From: Nocardia vinacea NBRC 16497
Lineage (GTDB): Bacteria; Actinomycetota; Actinomycetes; Mycobacteriales; Mycobacteriaceae
NCBI RefSeq assembly: GCF_000308835.1
Contig: NZ_BAGN01000109.1
Coordinates: 1-64,000, forward strand
DNA: 64,000 bases
Direction: 5' to 3'
Part shown: piece by piece, positions 16,551 to 26,499 of the stretch
Numbering within the stretch: position 1 is the first letter of the stretch
How the letters are laid out: every line of letters begins with the position of its first letter
Position numbers and translations under genes: made by a program
Notes under the pieces: model-generated
Seen by the model: only the letters and a program-made list of their open reading frames with translations
Told to the model about the DNA's origin: nothing
Database searches by the model: none

Positions 16551-18128
16551 GTGCTGCACACCAATGTCATCGTGCCCATCCCCCAATTGTTGGCCAAGCA
16601 TGCCGACGAACGGCCGGACCAGATCGCCTTTCGCGACCCGAGGCAGGCCGTGACGTACTCCCAGCTCGATTCTCGAACCGCCCGCCTTGCCGGTCACCTC
16701 ATAGATCTCGGCCTGCGAGCGGGCGACCGATTGCTGATGTATCTGGACAATTGCGTCGAAGTGGCGGAGGGGTATCTGGTCGCCCCGCGCGCCGACGTCA
16801 TCACCGTATGCACGAATCCGAGCGGGACACGATATGAGCTCGAGCAGGTCCTCAGGGATTCCGGTGCCGTCGCGGTTCTCACCGATGGCGCACATCTGCC
16901 GACCGTTCTCGGGCTCATCGATAGCGAGGCTCCCGACTTCACAAACGTGAATGTCGTTATCGTCACCGGCCCACCCGGCGACGTTGCCCACTCGGACGCA
17001 ACAACGGTGGTGTTCTACGACGATCTGATCGCCACCGAACCAGCGCACAACGCACCGGACTCCACGCCCCTCGACGCCTGGTGCTGGATGCTTTACACCT
17101 CGGGAACCACCGGTCGACCGAAAGGGGTCCGCCTTTCCCAGCGCAGCTGCTTGTGGGTCGTCGGGGCGTGCTGGGTGCCGATCGCCGGACTGACCCACAC
17201 CGACATGATCCTGTCAGCTCTCCCTCTCTTCCACTCCTATGCCCTCGTACTATGCGTACTGGGAGTCGCCGCCACCGGCGCGTCCGCGCGACTCCTGCCG
17301 AGATTTTCCCCCTCCGAGGTACTTTCGGCGCTCGCCGAAGACAACGTGACGTTCGTACCGGGCGTACCCACGATGTTCCGGTACCTCATGAACTCCGCGA
17401 CCGACACCCGACTCGTGGCGCCCGCACTGCGCCTGTGCGTCTCCGCCGGTGCCCTGATGCCGACCGCCCTCAACGAAACATTCGAGGAGTTCGCCGGCGT
17501 TCCGCTACTCGACGGATACGGAATCACCGAAACATCCACCATGGTCACGATGAACTCGCCGACCGGCGGCAGAGTCCGCGGCTCCTGCGGCCTTCCGCTG
17601 CCCGGTTTGACCGTCCGTCTGATCGACCCGGCTACGGGAACCGACGCCGCGCCCGGCGATGAAGGTGAACTGTGGGTCCAGGGACCCAATGTGATGCTCG
17701 GGTATCACAACCTACCGGAGGCGACCGCCGATGTTCTGACGCACGGTTGGTACCACACCGGTGATCTGGCCCGTCGCGACGAGAACGGGTTCATCCGCAT
17801 CAGCGGGCGGGTCAAAGAACTGATCATTCGCGGCGGCGAGAACATCTACCCCGCGGAGATCGAGGACATCCTCATCCAATGCGAGAGCGTGGCCGACGCG
17901 GCCGTGGTCGCCGAGCCGCATGACGCGCTCGGTGAGGTTCCCATCGCGTTCGTCGTCGCGGCAGACGACACAGGCATCGATGAAGACGACCTCCGGATCC
18001 ACTGTGCTAACACGCTTTCCTACTTCAAGGTGCCCTCGGAGTTCATCGCGGTGGCCGAGATCCCGCGCACTCCCTCGGGAAAGATCCAGCGCCACCGGTT
18101 GCGTCGGCCGAAATCGTCCGCCACCTGA
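16551..18128 (+). CDS. acyl-CoA ligase (AMP-forming)
   Basis: A 525-aa ANL-superfamily ligase starting at GTG 16551 with CGGAG upstream. Motifs in order are the ATP loop YTSGTTGRPKGV (182-193), the adenylate motif DGYGITET (about 323), the hinge WYHTGDLARRDENGFIRISG, and the C-terminal lysine motif TPSGKIQRHRLR. It activates a carboxylic acid to its CoA thioester. As first gene of the ligase-ADH-ALDH-XdhC operon, and regulated with the molybdenum hydroxylase, it probably makes the hydroxylase substrate. Furoyl-CoA synthetase (HmfD) is the closest pathway analogue I can name. The specificity is not provable here. Confidence 0.93.
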   Translation: MLHTNVIVPIPQLLAKHADERPDQIAFRDPRQAVTYSQLDSRTARLAGHLIDLGLRAGDRLLMYLDNCVEVAEGYLVAPRADVITVCTNPSGTRYELEQVLRDSGAVAVLTDGAHLPTVLGLIDSEAPDFTNVNVVIVTGPPGDVAHSDATTVVFYDDLIATEPAHNAPDSTPLDAWCWMLYTSGTTGRPKGVRLSQRSCLWVVGACWVPIAGLTHTDMILSALPLFHSYALVLCVLGVAATGASARLLPRFSPSEVLSALAEDNVTFVPGVPTMFRYLMNSATDTRLVAPALRLCVSAGALMPTALNETFEEFAGVPLLDGYGITETSTMVTMNSPTGGRVRGSCGLPLPGLTVRLIDPATGTDAAPGDEGELWVQGPNVMLGYHNLPEATADVLTHGWYHTGDLARRDENGFIRISGRVKELIIRGGENIYPAEIEDILIQCESVADAAVVAEPHDALGEVPIAFVVAADDTGIDEDDLRIHCANTLSYFKVPSEFIAVAEIPRTPSGKIQRHRLRRPKSSAT

Positions 18129-18170
18129 CAGGCATCCTTACTCGACGCCGACGAAGGGAACCCCCTTGTT

Positions 18171-19283
18171 ATGAAGATTCGCGGAGCAGTCCTCGAGTCG
18201 AGCGGCCTTCCGCGGCCGTACGCGACATCCGTCCCAATTTCCATTGCCGACCTGGAACTAGATCCGCCTGGGCCCAGCGAAGTTCTCGTACGCATCGAGG
18301 CGGCAGGAATCTGCCATTCCGACCTGTCTGTCATCGACGGCAATCGTTCGCGACCGCTGCCGATGCTGCTCGGTCACGAGGCAGCAGGCCGGATCGAACA
18401 GATCGGCGCCGACGTTTCCGGTTTGACGATCGGTCAGCGCGTTGTGATGGTTTTCCTCCCCCGTTGCAACGAATGCGCCGAATGCCGAACCGATGGCAAA
18501 CTCCCCTGCGCTCCCGGCAGCGCAGCGAACAATGCAGGAACCCTCCTCGGCGGCGACATCCGTCTGCACCGCGACCACGTCGACATAAAACACCATCTCG
18601 GGGTCTCCGGTTTCGCCACTCATGCTGTGGTCGACCAGCATTCAGTCGTTCCGGTCGGGAACGACGTCCCACCGGACATCGCCGCCGTACTCGGATGCGC
18701 TGTGCTGACGGGGGGCGGCGCCGTCATCAATGCCGGCCGGCCGGAACGAGGCCAGACCCTTATGGTCGTCGGGCTGGGTGGTGTCGGCATGGCAGCGCTG
18801 ATCACCGCTCTTTCACTCGGTGAGGGCGAAGTGATCGGAGTCGACTCGAACCCCGACAAGCTCATCCAGGCAACAAAGTTGGGTGCGTCGTCGACCTACA
18901 CGCCGCAAGAGATAGTTGAACTAGGGATTCAGGCACCTATCGTCATCGAAGCCGCCGGCCACCCGCGCGCCTTCGAGACGGCCGTCGAGGCCACTGCTCC
19001 CGGAGGTACAACTGTCACAGTCGGGCTCCCCGCCCCGGACGCCCGGTCCTCCATCTCACCCTTGAGGGTGGTGGCCGAAGCACGAACCATCATCGGGAGC
19101 TACCTCGGCTCCGCAGTGCCGGCACGCGACATTCCGGTGTACGCGCAGCTGTGGCGCGAAGGAAGACTGCCGGTCGAGAAACTCATTTCATCCCGAATCT
19201 CCTTGTGGGACATCAACTCTGCGATGGACCAACTCGCCGATGGCAATGCTGTCCGGCAGGTCATCGTCTTCGACGAGAACTGA
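18171..19283 (+). CDS. zinc-dependent alcohol dehydrogenase (MDR family)
   Basis: A 370-aa medium-chain dehydrogenase. The catalytic zinc ligands are in GICHSD and GHEAAG. The structural zinc motif is complete (CNECAECRTDGKLPC, Cys-x2-Cys-x2-Cys-x7-Cys). The NAD motif is VVGLGGVGMAA near residue 200. The layout resembles actinobacterial class III/benzyl-alcohol-type enzymes that oxidise primary alcohols to aldehydes. It lies 42 bp after the ligase and 7 bp before the aldehyde dehydrogenase, so it supplies that enzyme's substrate. This suggests that the island also handles the alcohol form of its growth substrate. Confidence 0.94.
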   Translation: MKIRGAVLESSGLPRPYATSVPISIADLELDPPGPSEVLVRIEAAGICHSDLSVIDGNRSRPLPMLLGHEAAGRIEQIGADVSGLTIGQRVVMVFLPRCNECAECRTDGKLPCAPGSAANNAGTLLGGDIRLHRDHVDIKHHLGVSGFATHAVVDQHSVVPVGNDVPPDIAAVLGCAVLTGGGAVINAGRPERGQTLMVVGLGGVGMAALITALSLGEGEVIGVDSNPDKLIQATKLGASSTYTPQEIVELGIQAPIVIEAAGHPRAFETAVEATAPGGTTVTVGLPAPDARSSISPLRVVAEARTIIGSYLGSAVPARDIPVYAQLWREGRLPVEKLISSRISLWDINSAMDQLADGNAVRQVIVFDEN

Positions 19284-19290
19284 GAATATA

Positions 19291-20769
19291 GTGACGATCA
19301 CCCGAACAAGCCAGCAGACGCTGCTCGACTCTGTGCCCACCGCGCTCTACATCGACGGGCAGTGGCGCGCATCGACCGACGCTGGGACCTTTGTAGTTCA
19401 CGACCCCGCCACCGGTTCGGAACTCGCTGCTGTCGCCGACGCGACCGCGGCCGACGGATCAGCTGCGCTCGATGCGGCCGTCGACGCCCAAAAGTCCTGG
19501 GCCCGAACAGCTCCGCGCGAACGGGCCGAACTTCTGCGGGCAGCCTTCGACGCCTTGATCGCCCGATCGGAGGACTTTGCTCTGCTGATGACCCTCGAGA
19601 TGGGGAAGCCCCTGGCAGAGGCACGCGGGGAAGTCGCGTACGGCGCCGAATTCCTCCGGTGGTTCTCCGAAGAGGCCGTCCGCGTGTCCGGCCGCTACTC
19701 GACGGCCCCCGACGGAAGGATGCGACTGCTGGTCCACAAGCGTCCGGTCGGCCCCTGCTTGCTCATCACACCATGGAACTTCCCGCTGGCAATGGCCACC
19801 CGCAAGGTCGCCCCGGCTATTGCTGCCGGCTGCACAATGGTGATCAAACCCGCCGCATTGACGCCCCTGACCACCCTGCTGTTCGCGCAGATACTCGAAG
19901 AGGTCGGCCTGCCCCCGGGCGTGTTGAACGTCATCCCCACCTCGCGTGCCGGAGCCGTTACCGGCCCGCTCATCGCAGATCCGCGGCTCCGAAAACTATC
20001 CTTCACCGGATCCACCGAAATCGGTCGGCAACTGCTCGCGGACTCGGCACAGCAGGTTCTTCGCACATCCATGGAACTCGGCGGCAACGCACCCTTCCTC
20101 GTGTTCGCCGATGCCGACATCGATGCAGCAGTCGAAGGTGCCGTGGTCGCAAAACTTCGCAACATGGGTGAAGCCTGCACCGCTGCGAACCGGTTCATCG
20201 TTCACGAGTTTGTCGCGGACGAGTTTGCGGCAAAGCTCGCACGTAAAATGCAGCGCCTTACTGTGGGACCGGGCATCGATCCGGACTCTGAGCTAGGCCC
20301 GCTGATCGACCAGAAATCCCGGGACAAGGTCCATGATCTGGTCCAGGACGCCGTAACCACGGGTGCGTCAATTGTGACCGGCGGTCAGCCAATGCCCGGC
20401 GACGGATACTTCTACCTTCCAACTGTTCTCAGCGGGGTGGGAGCGGCCGCGCGCATCCTGCGCGAAGAGGTCTTCGGGCCCGTGGCGCCGATCACGACCT
20501 TCCGGGACGAAGAGGAAGCCGTCCGGCTCGCCAACGACACGGAATACGGACTCGTTGCGTACGTCTATACCCGCGACACCGCCCGCGCACTCCGCATGAG
20601 CGAAGAACTCGAGTCCGGAATGCTGGGAATCAACGCGGGTGTCGTGTCCAACCCTGCCGCACCGTTCGGTGGGATCAAGCAATCGGGACTAGGCAGAGAA
20701 GGCGGTTCAGAGGGGATTGAGGAGTACCTCGATACCCGGTACGTCGGCCTCGCAGATCCCTACGCATGA
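19291..20769 (+). CDS. NAD(P)-dependent aldehyde dehydrogenase (succinate-semialdehyde dehydrogenase-like)
   Basis: A 492-aa ALDH. A GTG at 19291, seven bases after the alcohol dehydrogenase stop, gives a normal N-terminus, while the longer frame overlaps the previous gene. Key features are PWNFPLAMATRKVAPAIAAG, the catalytic Glu in MELGGNAPFLVF, the nucleophile in NMGEACTAANRF, and FTGSTEIGRQL. Similarity is strongest to the GabD group, but these annotate many aldehydes. In context it should oxidise the aldehyde made by the preceding enzyme to the acid used by the ligase. Alternatively it acts on succinate semialdehyde late in the pathway. Confidence 0.93.
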   Translation: MTITRTSQQTLLDSVPTALYIDGQWRASTDAGTFVVHDPATGSELAAVADATAADGSAALDAAVDAQKSWARTAPRERAELLRAAFDALIARSEDFALLMTLEMGKPLAEARGEVAYGAEFLRWFSEEAVRVSGRYSTAPDGRMRLLVHKRPVGPCLLITPWNFPLAMATRKVAPAIAAGCTMVIKPAALTPLTTLLFAQILEEVGLPPGVLNVIPTSRAGAVTGPLIADPRLRKLSFTGSTEIGRQLLADSAQQVLRTSMELGGNAPFLVFADADIDAAVEGAVVAKLRNMGEACTAANRFIVHEFVADEFAAKLARKMQRLTVGPGIDPDSELGPLIDQKSRDKVHDLVQDAVTTGASIVTGGQPMPGDGYFYLPTVLSGVGAAARILREEVFGPVAPITTFRDEEEAVRLANDTEYGLVAYVYTRDTARALRMSEELESGMLGINAGVVSNPAAPFGGIKQSGLGREGGSEGIEEYLDTRYVGLADPYA

Positions 20770-20794
20770 CCCGTGTCGCAGGAAGAGGTGTCAC

Positions 20795-21946
20795 GTGCTA
20801 GAGATTCTGGATCAACTCATGAGCTGGAACCGTGAGGAAATCCCCTACGCGGTCGCGACCGTGATTCAAACGTTCGGCAGCGCCCCGCGAGCTCCGGGTG
20901 CGGCGATGGCCGTCTCCCAGACTGGCGCCATCGTAGGCAGCATCTCCGGAGGTTGCGTCGAGTCAGCAGTCGTCGAAGTCGCCCACGATGTAATCGCAAG
21001 TGGAAGGGCGTCTTACCAGCGATTCGGCGTGTCCGACGACGACGCCTTCGCCGTAGGACTGACCTGCGGCGGCACCATCGAAGTCTTCGTCGTCCCGCAC
21101 TCCTCCGAGTTCGCCCAGATGCTGGCAAGGGTGTGTCAGGCCGTCCGCGCTCAGGTGCCCATCGCCTTCGGCACCACACTGGAAGGACCGAAGCCTACTT
21201 TCCTTCTCTTCGACGGCGATCTGCACGGATCCACCGAATCTCCCGAGGTTGATCGCGCCATCGAAACCCGTATGGCTGGTCTACTCGCCGTCGGCTCGAG
21301 TGCCGTCGCTGAATGCAGTGCTGGGCACCGCTGCCAGTCGTCCGTCAGGCTCTTCGTGAACAGCTTCTCCCCACCGCCACGGATGATCGTCTTCGGGGCA
21401 ATCGACTTCGCTCGTGCAGTCGTGCAAGTCGGCAAGCTCATGGGATATTTCGTCACGCTGTGCGACGCGCGGCCGGTATTCGCCACCCGGGCGCGTTTTC
21501 CCGAGGCAGACGAAATAGTCGTCGACTGGCCCCACCGTTATCTGCAATCACAGCTTCTCGATTCGAGAACGGCGCTCTGCATCCTGACGCACGATGAAAA
21601 GTTCGACGTCCCACTTCTCGAGCGAGCGCTTCGTCTCGACGTGGGATATGTGGGCGCGATGGGGTCCCGCCGCACTTGTCTGAACCGCGAACGAGAACTC
21701 CGACTGCTTGGCCTCAATGACACGGAACTCCGCCGGTTACACGCACCGATCGGACTTGACATCGGGGGCAAAACGCCAGCGGAGACGGCGATCTCCATCG
21801 CGGCAGAGATCATCGCCACGCGCGAAGGCCGACCCGGTAGGTCGCTACGTGAGAGCCGTTCGGCGATCCATTCTCAAATTCACGAACCAGCGATAGTGGC
21901 AGCGACGGCGCAGCTTGCGACAGGCAGACAGACAGGAACACTGTGA
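20795..21946 (+). CDS. XdhC/CoxI-family molybdenum cofactor maturation protein
   Basis: A 383-aa protein beginning at GTG 20795 with GGAAGAGG upstream. The N-terminal XdhC domain has GSAPRAPGAAMAV and SISGGCVESAVV. The C-terminal Rossmann domain has VFGAIDFARAVV, CDARPVFATRARFPEADEIV and YVGAMGSRRT. Members bind and sulfurate the molybdenum cofactor and insert it into xanthine-dehydrogenase-family enzymes. Its presence in the ligase operon ties the plus-strand operon to the hydroxylase encoded by the minus-strand operon. Confidence 0.93.
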   Translation: MLEILDQLMSWNREEIPYAVATVIQTFGSAPRAPGAAMAVSQTGAIVGSISGGCVESAVVEVAHDVIASGRASYQRFGVSDDDAFAVGLTCGGTIEVFVVPHSSEFAQMLARVCQAVRAQVPIAFGTTLEGPKPTFLLFDGDLHGSTESPEVDRAIETRMAGLLAVGSSAVAECSAGHRCQSSVRLFVNSFSPPPRMIVFGAIDFARAVVQVGKLMGYFVTLCDARPVFATRARFPEADEIVVDWPHRYLQSQLLDSRTALCILTHDEKFDVPLLERALRLDVGYVGAMGSRRTCLNRERELRLLGLNDTELRRLHAPIGLDIGGKTPAETAISIAAEIIATREGRPGRSLRESRSAIHSQIHEPAIVAATAQLATGRQTGTL

Positions 21947-22516
21947 GGACCGAGGGCGTATCGACACTGTTTATTGCGCGAGTCGATCGTGGCGTCCTTG
22001 GTTGCGAGTGCCTGTGGATCGAACAGGATAAGTTCGGCGAAGCGTCTGCAAGGAATGCCGTACAGCGCAGGCTGATTCAACCCGGCGACGATGAAGGGCC
22101 GCACCAGTTCACCCGCCCTGACGTGGATGGTGGTGTGTCGGCTGGTCTTGCTGCATAGCTCGTCCTACCTGTCCGGATTGACCAGCAGATCGGCCGACGA
22201 GCCGATTCGCCGGGGTTGCCTGTGCAACGACGAAACGCGGCAATTCATTCTTCGACATCACTGCGAATCACCAAAATGATGTCACATTCATAGTTGGTCT
22301 ACAGTGCGCAGCTCGTCAAGACTAGGATCAATTTCCTCGGCCGATACGAACATTCAACCTCGCCATGACCGGACTGGATCAGCGCCAACAGAGGCCCATG
22401 AACAGCCAAGCGTCGACGGATGGGGCCGCCCCTGGTCGCGGCGCTCCAACACGCCTCGACGACAAGCACATGCCGATCAGACCTTGACGTAGCCTGGATC
22501 ACGCTGCACCATTATG

Positions 22517-22532
22517 CGACAATTAAGTGTCG
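22517..22532. promoter_or_regulatory. inverted repeat kept in both module copies
   Basis: CGACA-N6-TGTCG, about 95 bp upstream of the binding protein pseudogene. The same arms with a different spacer occur at 33523-33538, so the arms and not the spacer are conserved. An upstream TTGACG is also conserved in both. Confidence 0.45.
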
Positions 22533-22626
22533 ATACCTCGGACACGTGAAGAGTGGACTTCTATTGGGGACATTTCTCTGCCGACGCACACCCCTCGACC
22601 ATCTGGTCAGTTGCAGGAGACGAACG

Positions 22627-23860
22627 ATGAAGTTCCCCAATCACCGGCTTTCCACGGTCATCGCCACGTGCGCGCTCACGCTGTCGGCTGCCGCGCGCGG
22701 CAACTCCGCCTCCAGCGACGGAGGATCACCCGGCGAAATCGCCATCGGCAACATCGGCACGTACTCGTGAGATTCGCCTCCACCTCGGGTCACATCCCGC
22801 GGGTTGTCGACGCGTGGGCCGATTCGGTCAATTCGACCGGCGGTCTGAATGGACGCAAGGTTCGCATCATCGCCAAGGACGTCGGCACGACGACAGGCGC
22901 CGGCCTTACCGCGGCGCAAGAACTCATCAACAAGGAACACGTCGCGGCAATCCTCGACTTCGACCCGGCGACCCACCTGGATCCGCCTCGCCGCCGACAA
23001 GTCCGTACCCGTCATCGCCGCATTTGCCAGCCTCGGCAGCCTGTTGAGCCCTGACGTGTTCTCCGTCATCACCTCGCCGATCGCGCTCTCGTACGGTGCC
23101 GCAGCGGAGGCCAAGAAAATGGGCGACAAGCTCGGCATCGCCTACGCGGCGGAGGCAGCGGCGGGCGGACAAGTCGTCGCGATGATGCACACATTCTGTG
23201 ACGGCCTCGGACTGAAACTCGCCAGCACGGTCAAACTCTCCTCCTCGGCCGCGGACTACACCGTCTTCTGCCAGCAATTGCAGGAATCCGGCGCCAACTC
23301 CTATTTTCTCGCATTCGCGTCCGTGACATCACAAAAGATCACGAACCAATGTTTCCAACAGGGCACACGAATTCCCCAACTATTGAGCGATCCGGCGGCA
23401 GTGCCTGCCTGGAAGCCCGATGCCGGGTATGATTGCGGTCCGGTAATCGATGGTGTCGCACCCTTTTTCTATACCTCGATAGCAGGACAGAAGGCGTACC
23501 GCGATGCACTGAGCAAGTACGCTCCCGCCCTTGCTGAGGCCGGTGAGTCCAGCTCGACGGGGACCTTCGCCTGGGCGTCCGCACAGCTGATCGCTGTTGC
23601 CGCCTCCACTATCAGCACCGAAACACGCAGAATCGATGCAGAATGCCCTGTTCGGCATCAAAGGCGAAACCCTCGGCGGTCTCGTTCCGCCTTTGACCTC
23701 CACCAAGGGGAAACCTCTGCTGTCAACTGCTATTTCGCCTGGAAGGTGTCCGGTGGAAATTACGTTGCCCCCAACGGATCGACGCCCACCTGTGCCCCCA
23801 CCGACGCGATCGCCCCTATCGAGCGTGCCGCTATCAAGGCAGTCGGCGGTTCCCAACGGC
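22627..23860 (+). pseudogene. ABC transporter substrate-binding protein, decayed copy
   Basis: This is a degenerate paralogue of the intact lipoprotein gene at 33637. It starts with MKFPNHRLSTVIATCALTLS but the lipidation cysteine has become Arg (AAARGNS against AAACGSS). A one-base loss gives a TGA after GTYS. Further frame changes occur around 22975 and 23630. Long intact stretches remain, for example QELINKEHVAAILDFDP and SSAADYTVFCQQLQESGANS. It was a type I periplasmic binding protein for a LIV-type importer. Because at least three lesions are present it is not a single sequencing error. Confidence 0.9.
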
Positions 23861-24097
23861 GGCAGCCCATCGTCTACGCCGAGCACTCGTCGCGTGCGAT
23901 CGCCACGCGATAGTCCGGCTGGTTGTCTACCGCCATATGTCGGACAAAGACCAACGGTTGGCGGATGCAATGAATTCTTATGCAGCCTACGCTGCATTAG
24001 TTGACAGATCAAGGTCAGCCTAATAGATCTCCATAGCCTTCAATTATTCAATAAGTTTCAAACCTAACTTCCAGAATGTCAGACGAAAGGTTCATCA

Positions 24098-25693
24098 ATG
24101 CAAGCGACCGAGCGAATTGAACGTGTCTCATCACATCAGTGGGTCACGATGCCGCCTAATGAGCCCGATCCGCAGGTTCTGCAGCGGTGCACAAAGCACG
24201 CCATCAGCGCCGCCGTCGCCGATCTGGAAGGTGTATCGATCGAGTCGGTGACCATCAACCGGACCGGCCAATACCATGTTCCCCCAAGCCCATTCGGATT
24301 TCCGCAATACGTGGAAGAAAACCTCCCCGACTACTGCGAAGTGCTCGTCCACCAAGCCAACCCCGGCGATCACATCGCAGAGGTCCTGGTGTGGGTACCC
24401 CTGGTATGGAACGGCCGATTCCTCGGAACCGGGGGCGGCGGTAACCGGACCACTTTCGGATTCGTTGAAGGTGACCAACTACGGAATGCGGCAATATCAA
24501 GTGGTCTTCGCAATGGTTTCGCGTCCGCGAGTACCGACGGCGGCTACGGGCACGACCCGCGCTTGGCCGACTGGCAGTTCATCGAGGAAACCAGAGAACA
24601 CGATCGCGAACTGATCGAGAATTGGGTGCACCGCAGCACCCACGAGATGACAATCATCGGCAAAGCAGTTACCGCCGCAATCCACGGAACGGAACCGCGC
24701 TTCTCCTACTTTCAAGGCAGCTCCGGCGGCGGGCGGCAAGCACTCGCCCAAGTCCAACGGTATCCGAACGACTACGACGGCGTCTGGGCGACAGATCCCG
24801 CAATCAACTACAACCGCTTCATCCCCGCCGAACTTTGGCCCGCCCTGGTGATGAAGGAACTCGACAACGCCCTGCCGCCAGCGAAACTCGAGGCATTCCG
24901 CACCGCGGCCGTCGAAGACTTCAACCATCGCAACGGCACCTCGGAACCCTTCACCACCAGCATCGAACCACCCGTCTTCGACGCGAAACGAATCGTCGGA
25001 CAGGCGACCGACGCTGGGGACATCACCGAAGCCGACGCCACGGTCATGAACATGATCTGGGAAGGACCAAAAACCCCCTCCGGCGAGCAACTCTGGTTCG
25101 GACTGCGCCCGGGCGCCGAAACCTGGGGCGAGGTCACCCCCGGTGTCGGACTGTGCGTCACAACCGAAGATGAGGACGGCCGCCGGAAGCCAGATCCGTT
25201 TTTCGTCGTTACGTCGTGGTTCGCCACCTGGCTGCTGCGTGATCCGCAGTGGGACTGGACAACTCTGACCTTCGAGGAGTACGCCCTCCTGTTCAAAAAG
25301 GGGGTCGAGGAATTCGCGGAGGTGGCCGTCGACGACCCGGACCTGACCGGGCTCCGCGACAGCGGAAACAAACTACTCCTCACCCACGGTACCGACGACC
25401 AGGTGATCTTCTCCCAAGGCACAGTTCACTACTTCGATCGCGTACTCGACCGCATGGGCGGCTTCGCCGGCACGCGTAACTTCGCACGGTTCTTCTTCTG
25501 CCTCGGAGACGGGCACAGCGCCCGAATCGAGAAGAACTTCGGCCTCGATCTGGCGACCGGGATGGTCACACTGATGAACTGGGTGGAAAACGGCATCGCA
25601 CCAGACCACCTCGACCTCGTGCACCTCGCGCAAGACAAAGTCACTGTCGACGGCACACGCCGCGTCAGCGCCTACGGAACACCGCGCGATTGA
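24098..25693 (+). CDS. tannase/feruloyl esterase-family hydrolase, copy 1
   Basis: An intact 531-aa protein with GAAAGG seven bases before ATG 24098. It belongs to the tannase/feruloyl esterase family of alpha/beta hydrolases: nucleophile motif GSSGGG with Ser at about 209, an acid in THGTDDQVIFSQGT, and a histidine in GDGHSAR. Family members cleave esters of phenolic acids. No signal peptide is visible, so it acts inside the cell on imported ester. It is closely similar throughout to copy 2 at 35471. Its own binding protein and permease are lost, yet its frame is undamaged, which implies continued selection. Confidence 0.92.
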   Translation: MQATERIERVSSHQWVTMPPNEPDPQVLQRCTKHAISAAVADLEGVSIESVTINRTGQYHVPPSPFGFPQYVEENLPDYCEVLVHQANPGDHIAEVLVWVPLVWNGRFLGTGGGGNRTTFGFVEGDQLRNAAISSGLRNGFASASTDGGYGHDPRLADWQFIEETREHDRELIENWVHRSTHEMTIIGKAVTAAIHGTEPRFSYFQGSSGGGRQALAQVQRYPNDYDGVWATDPAINYNRFIPAELWPALVMKELDNALPPAKLEAFRTAAVEDFNHRNGTSEPFTTSIEPPVFDAKRIVGQATDAGDITEADATVMNMIWEGPKTPSGEQLWFGLRPGAETWGEVTPGVGLCVTTEDEDGRRKPDPFFVVTSWFATWLLRDPQWDWTTLTFEEYALLFKKGVEEFAEVAVDDPDLTGLRDSGNKLLLTHGTDDQVIFSQGTVHYFDRVLDRMGGFAGTRNFARFFFCLGDGHSARIEKNFGLDLATGMVTLMNWVENGIAPDHLDLVHLAQDKVTVDGTRRVSAYGTPRD

Positions 25694-25700
25694 TGCCGTC

Positions 25701-25729
25701 CCGGCGAGCGCGGCAATAGCGCTCGCCGG
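25701..25729 (+). terminator. hairpin after esterase copy 1
   Basis: CCGGCGAGCGC (25701-25711) and GCGCTCGCCGG (25719-25729) form a perfect 11-bp stem with a seven-base loop, eight bases after the stop codon. Confidence 0.7.
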
Positions 25730-26221
25730 TCTCGTGCCGACCCACCGATCCATCGCCCGCGTCGCACCGCGGTCAGGTTCGCACCTCGCGCCGACGGACC
25801 ATGTCAGCAATGGTGTCGGTGCCACCAGCCACGAGCTGATCGCCCGTCACGGCGAGACGTCCCTCCGCTCCAGTCGAGCGGCAGCTGAACTAACCGTTCC
25901 CGCCAGCGCGCTGTCATCGAGTCGAAGCAGGACGGGGTCGTTACGGCGATATCACGCGTCGTGACCAACTGCATCGACGTGGTCGCAACAAACCGCGCAG
26001 CGCGGCATTCGCGCGATCGCGTAAACTGTTCTCCGCCAACGCCTCCCGCATCAAGACCACGGGCGATGCGCCCACATGACAAGGCCGCCCCTTGTACGCA
26101 CCATCGATGACCTCACCAGCACCTGACTGGCAGACGTGCTCGGCGCGAAAGCGCGTGGCTTCGACGCCGAACCGGTAGGCACCGGGCAGTTCAGCAGCAC
26201 CTACCATAGTTCCCTGGACTC
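25730..26221. other. gene graveyard, unassigned decayed sequence
   Basis: The frames are broken and none has a clear family signature. It sits between a real gene and recognisable gene fragments, so it is probably degraded coding DNA. Confidence 0.4.
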
Positions 26222-26449
26222 GGACGTGCCGCCGCGCTGCGCAATCTACTGGACCGCACCACGATCAGCCCCGCCGTTGTCGACGATGTGATCGTCGGCT
26301 GTGTCAACAACATCGGCCCGCAGGCGGGCCATATCGGCCGCACCGCCTGGCTGACCGAGGGTTACCCGGAGGAAGTTCCAGGGGTGACGATCGACCGTCA
26401 GTGCGGATCCTCCCAGCAGGCCATCAATTTCGGCGCGGCGAGGTCAGAC
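26222..26449 (+). pseudogene. N-terminal fragment of a thiolase (acetyl-CoA acetyltransferase)
   Basis: The frame reads VVDDVIVGCVNNIGPQAG, then GRTAWLTEGYPEEVPGVTID and RQCGSSQQAINFGAA. This is the thiolase region around the nucleophilic cysteine (in CGSSQQA). Neither the true N-terminus nor the remaining three quarters of the protein follows; the frame runs into unrelated sequence after about 26449. Confidence 0.82.
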
Positions 26450-26499
26450 CGTGACCTGCTCCCGCTCTTCGGACCTGATCGATATCGACCGCCTCACCG

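Larger units (their letters stand above)
22083..25693. repeat. duplicated module, decayed copy (permease stub, binding protein, esterase)
   Basis: From about 22083 the sequence matches the module at about 32850-37069 in the same order. It begins with the first codons of the LIV permease on the minus strand (residues PFIVAGL preserved, then unrelated), followed by the shared intergenic region, the binding protein and the esterase. The left boundary inside the permease marks a recombination or deletion junction. Divergence is high in intergenic DNA, so the event is not recent. The 136 bases before 22083 hold no clear gene. Confidence 0.75.

Noticed and set aside
22105-22280. Complete second ABC permease in the left module
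   Set aside because: Only the first few codons match; the sequence downstream of PFIVAGL is unrelated, so it is a stub.
25941-26207. 88-codon minus-strand ORF beside the esterase
   Set aside because: No family signature and no ribosome site in a region of broken frames.
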